A stretch of 64,000 bases of DNA. It comes from Kudoa neothunni (taxonomy: Eukaryota; Cnidaria). The notes beneath the pieces were generated by a model. The model did not search any database and was not told the DNA's origin. It saw only the letters and a program-made list of their open reading frames with translations. Below are positions 61,497 to 64,000 of the stretch, one piece after another. Every line of letters begins with the position of its first letter. The stretch's first letter is position 1. The translations under genes were made by a program, and so were the position numbers. The stretch is taken from assembly GCA_964304625.1 (NCBI GenBank), contig OZ199838.1, forward strand, positions 15,872,001-15,936,000. The letters run 5' to 3'.

Positions 61497-63323
61497 ATGA
61501 TATTATTGGTTTCAATTTTATTTAGTCGCTTTTTTTATGCCTTATTTTCAGATGATCTAAAAGTAAGATAATATGTTTTTAAAACCATATTAATTGTTTC
61601 GAAAAGTACGGAGTGATAATACATAGCGCAGGGCAATCTTTGATGGCCTACATATACAAGTTTAATTCATTTGATGAAAATGCTGTTACATCCACATTAT
61701 CCCATGAAATTTGTCATAGGGGTGCCTCTTATGTGATTATGGAATAAACTAACAATGTATTTAGAAAGACATTACATATGGCATTTTGATAACCCAGATA
61801 ATATTATAAAAATTATTAGAAAATGTATTAATACAGTAAAAGAATTATTCACTAAGCAGAGCATACCAATGGACAACGTTCACCTGGAATACTATGATCA
61901 ATGGCATCGCGTGCTTTTAAAGTAATTCAATTAAACTTTCTATTTTATAAATATACATGCTCATATATTAAGAGAGAGTTTACAGACAAATTTTGAGCAG
62001 TCAATTAATAAAATAAATGAAAACTTCCGTGAATACACTCCAATTCATGGAGATAAATTCATTAATCTTAAAAATTCAAAGTTTGAGGTTGCATACATAA
62101 TGCATTATCTTCAAGAATTAGAGCGTGTATTTATTTTTTCTATAAGATATAAATTAGTGAAATTCTAAAATTGTAGAATTTCAAGGATGATGCTGATGGA
62201 TTTTTTTATTTTGATGGATGGGACCTGCTAGCTGGATACTATTTTGACAATATCGATAACAGTACACTTCCTCATAGAACACAGCTAAGTAATTTTTCAT
62301 GGAATGAGGACATAACAAAGTTTGTATCTTGGAGTGTTCGATCATCGTTATTTGATCATAAAGAAATCTCATATTTACACATTGTAACTTTATATTTATA
62401 GATGATTTTAAAAATACATTAATTTATTGAGGTATCTAAAGAAATGGGTACATTAATGGAAGATGAATTGAAAACCACCGAGTGTAGAAGTTTATACATT
62501 GGAATTATTTTTCAAAATTGGTTTCGCCTGGGCCGAAAAAAATGCTCAGTCGAATCTTCAGATCAACTGAAGCTGTATCCCTTTAAAAAGGGAAAAACCT
62601 ATAATGATACTTTGTGTAAAGATAAGGTTATGGAGTACTACGATAAACATCAAAACTTTTTGAACACAATGTGTAATGTTTATTGGGATGCTAAAAACTT
62701 TAGGATAATAAACGACAGAAAAAGATTTGTGGTATTTTGATGCAAAAAAAGTCGATTTCGAGCATTTATTTAGATTTATTTAACATATAAAATACCTGTC
62801 GGATTACATTACCCACCTTCATTAGAAACGTTGGGAAAGGTGTTTGAATCTTTGTGTCGATCGTATGAAGAAGATACGCTAGTATTATATAACTATATAG
62901 ATAGAGTCCAATTTTAATTTATTAGGCCTTTCGTGATGAATGGGCTTTTAATTGCGTTCTGTTCCAGACCTATTTTCGATTTTTAAAAAGTGTTGTTAAC
63001 CAAAACTATATTTCTTTTTCTATCAAAGTATAATAGTATTAAAAAAATTGTGTAGATATTCCTTTTTTATTTTCTCATAGAATCTTGGATATGAGTGGAT
63101 GCACAGTTACTCGCTGACTGACCCTCGTCTTTCAAATAGAATAAAAATATCGGATTCTATTGTTGGTTCGAATAGTTTCAAATCAAAATCCAAAACTATA
63201 ATAATAGCTGTTTCAACAATATTAGTTGGTATCGTAGTTTTAGTTTCTCTTCTGGTAATCGTATGGAAATATAAGAAAGGTGAAAACTTAATAACGTGTG
63301 GTTCTCGGTCTAACCCTCGCTAA
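61497..63323 (+). CDS. Tandem-array type I membrane protein, copy G
   Basis: Nine exons with the family's intron positions and phases; open after splicing. Signal peptide MILLVSILFSRFFYALF. Second-subgroup markers: YGVIIHSAGQSLMAYIYKF (exon 2), HLEYYDQWHRV (exon 3), ADGFFYFDGWDLLAGYYF (exon 5), ECRSLYIGIIFQNWF and KKCSVESSDQLKLYPF (exon 6), LCRSYEED (exon 7), FRDEWAFNCVLFQTYFRFL (exon 8). Last exon: GYEWMHSYSLTDPRLSNR, membrane helix IIIAVSTILVGIVVLVSLLV and tail KYKKGENLITCGSRSNPR. Last copy seen; the array may continue beyond the window. Most similar to copy F. Confidence 0.87.
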
Positions 63324-64000
63324 ATATTGATTCCTCTGATTGTTTACCCAAAAATCGTGATATTTTTCATTTGATTTCGCGAATTTTTTTAGATGCCAAA
63401 TAGTATTTTTTATCGCACAGCTTTCATTATCTGTATGTTTTGAACGATATTAATTTATTTACCATAGCTGATAGCAAGCGGTAACACTCAAATTTTTTAT
63501 TTTGTCTTATATTTGCAACTCTTATTCAATTTTTTAATATTATTTCTTAGAAATTCATTAACTTTTGTTATTTTAACATTTATCGAATTTCTTGGAACTT
63601 ACAACTGTCTCTCTGTTTCTTATTTTTTCTATTTAAAGGAAATATTAAATTCTAATGTTCATCAATGAATCATTTAAAATAGTTTTATTTTATTTTAAAA
63701 TCTTCTTATTATTATAATAACAATAATAATTAATAAATGATAGTAATATGGTTTAATTATTATGGCTAAGGTTTGATCATAAAAAATGTATCAGAAATTT
63801 AGGCTTATAGATACTATTTATGTTTTTACAAAAGAAGTTTTAATTCAGCCTTATATATTTCATGAGGGTATGTGAAAAGTTTGATTTTCTGATCCATAAT
63901 TTTTTAGAACATGCGGTGTCCATTGGGAAAAATGAATTCAACATTTTAATATTCTTCAATTTACAACAAAGCAAATTTTATTGCGGAACGTAAAGAAACT
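63324..64000. other. 3' flank of the last copy, no gene
   Basis: AT-rich; an ATT/ATA-rich run near 63707-63740. No start of a further family copy is visible before the window ends. Confidence 0.6.

Overview
The window is very AT-rich eukaryotic DNA, most likely from an invertebrate animal. Genes have many small spliced exons and introns of about 45-80 nt, stop codons fit the standard code, and the DNA between genes is full of animal-type DNA transposons (piggyBac, Mutator-like, pogo/Tigger, hAT) and tRNA-derived SINEs. I cannot name the species.

Left part (1-19 kb): a transposon graveyard around one host gene. A piggyBac copy cut by the window edge (1-1410) is followed by a SINE tail. At 3915-5872 lies a gene for a membrane protein with about 14 units of a 60-bp, 20-residue repeat and a Ser/Thr-rich stalk. 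Next come a nearly whole piggyBac (7672-10013), a Mutator-like element with ~115-bp terminal repeats (10914-16335) that carries a second piggyBac (13813-16156) inside it, and a deleted piggyBac (17091-18858).

Right part (21-63.4 kb): seven tandem copies, all on the + strand, of one gene family. Reading exons by hand gives nine exons per gene with the same eight intron positions and phases. Each gene encodes a type I membrane protein of about 470 residues: signal peptide, a cysteine-containing ectodomain, a conserved TDPR(Y/L) box just before a single membrane helix, and a short basic tail. Six copies (A, B, C, E, F, G) read open; copy D is decaying. A, B and C form one subgroup and E, F and G another, with D apart. 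I do not recognise the family. It is the best candidate for something undescribed here, and a role at the cell surface is inference from topology and array structure only.

The gaps in the array hold a SINE, a pogo/Tigger relic, three further piggyBac-type elements, a Tigger MITE, a hAT relic and a tRNA-like SINE relic. Several piggyBac-type elements share an asymmetric layout: a short palindrome about 16-23 bp inside the left TTAA and another about 42-47 bp inside the right TTAA. This mirrors the asymmetric internal repeats known from the founding moth piggyBac. No rRNA, CRISPR, operon or viral element was seen.
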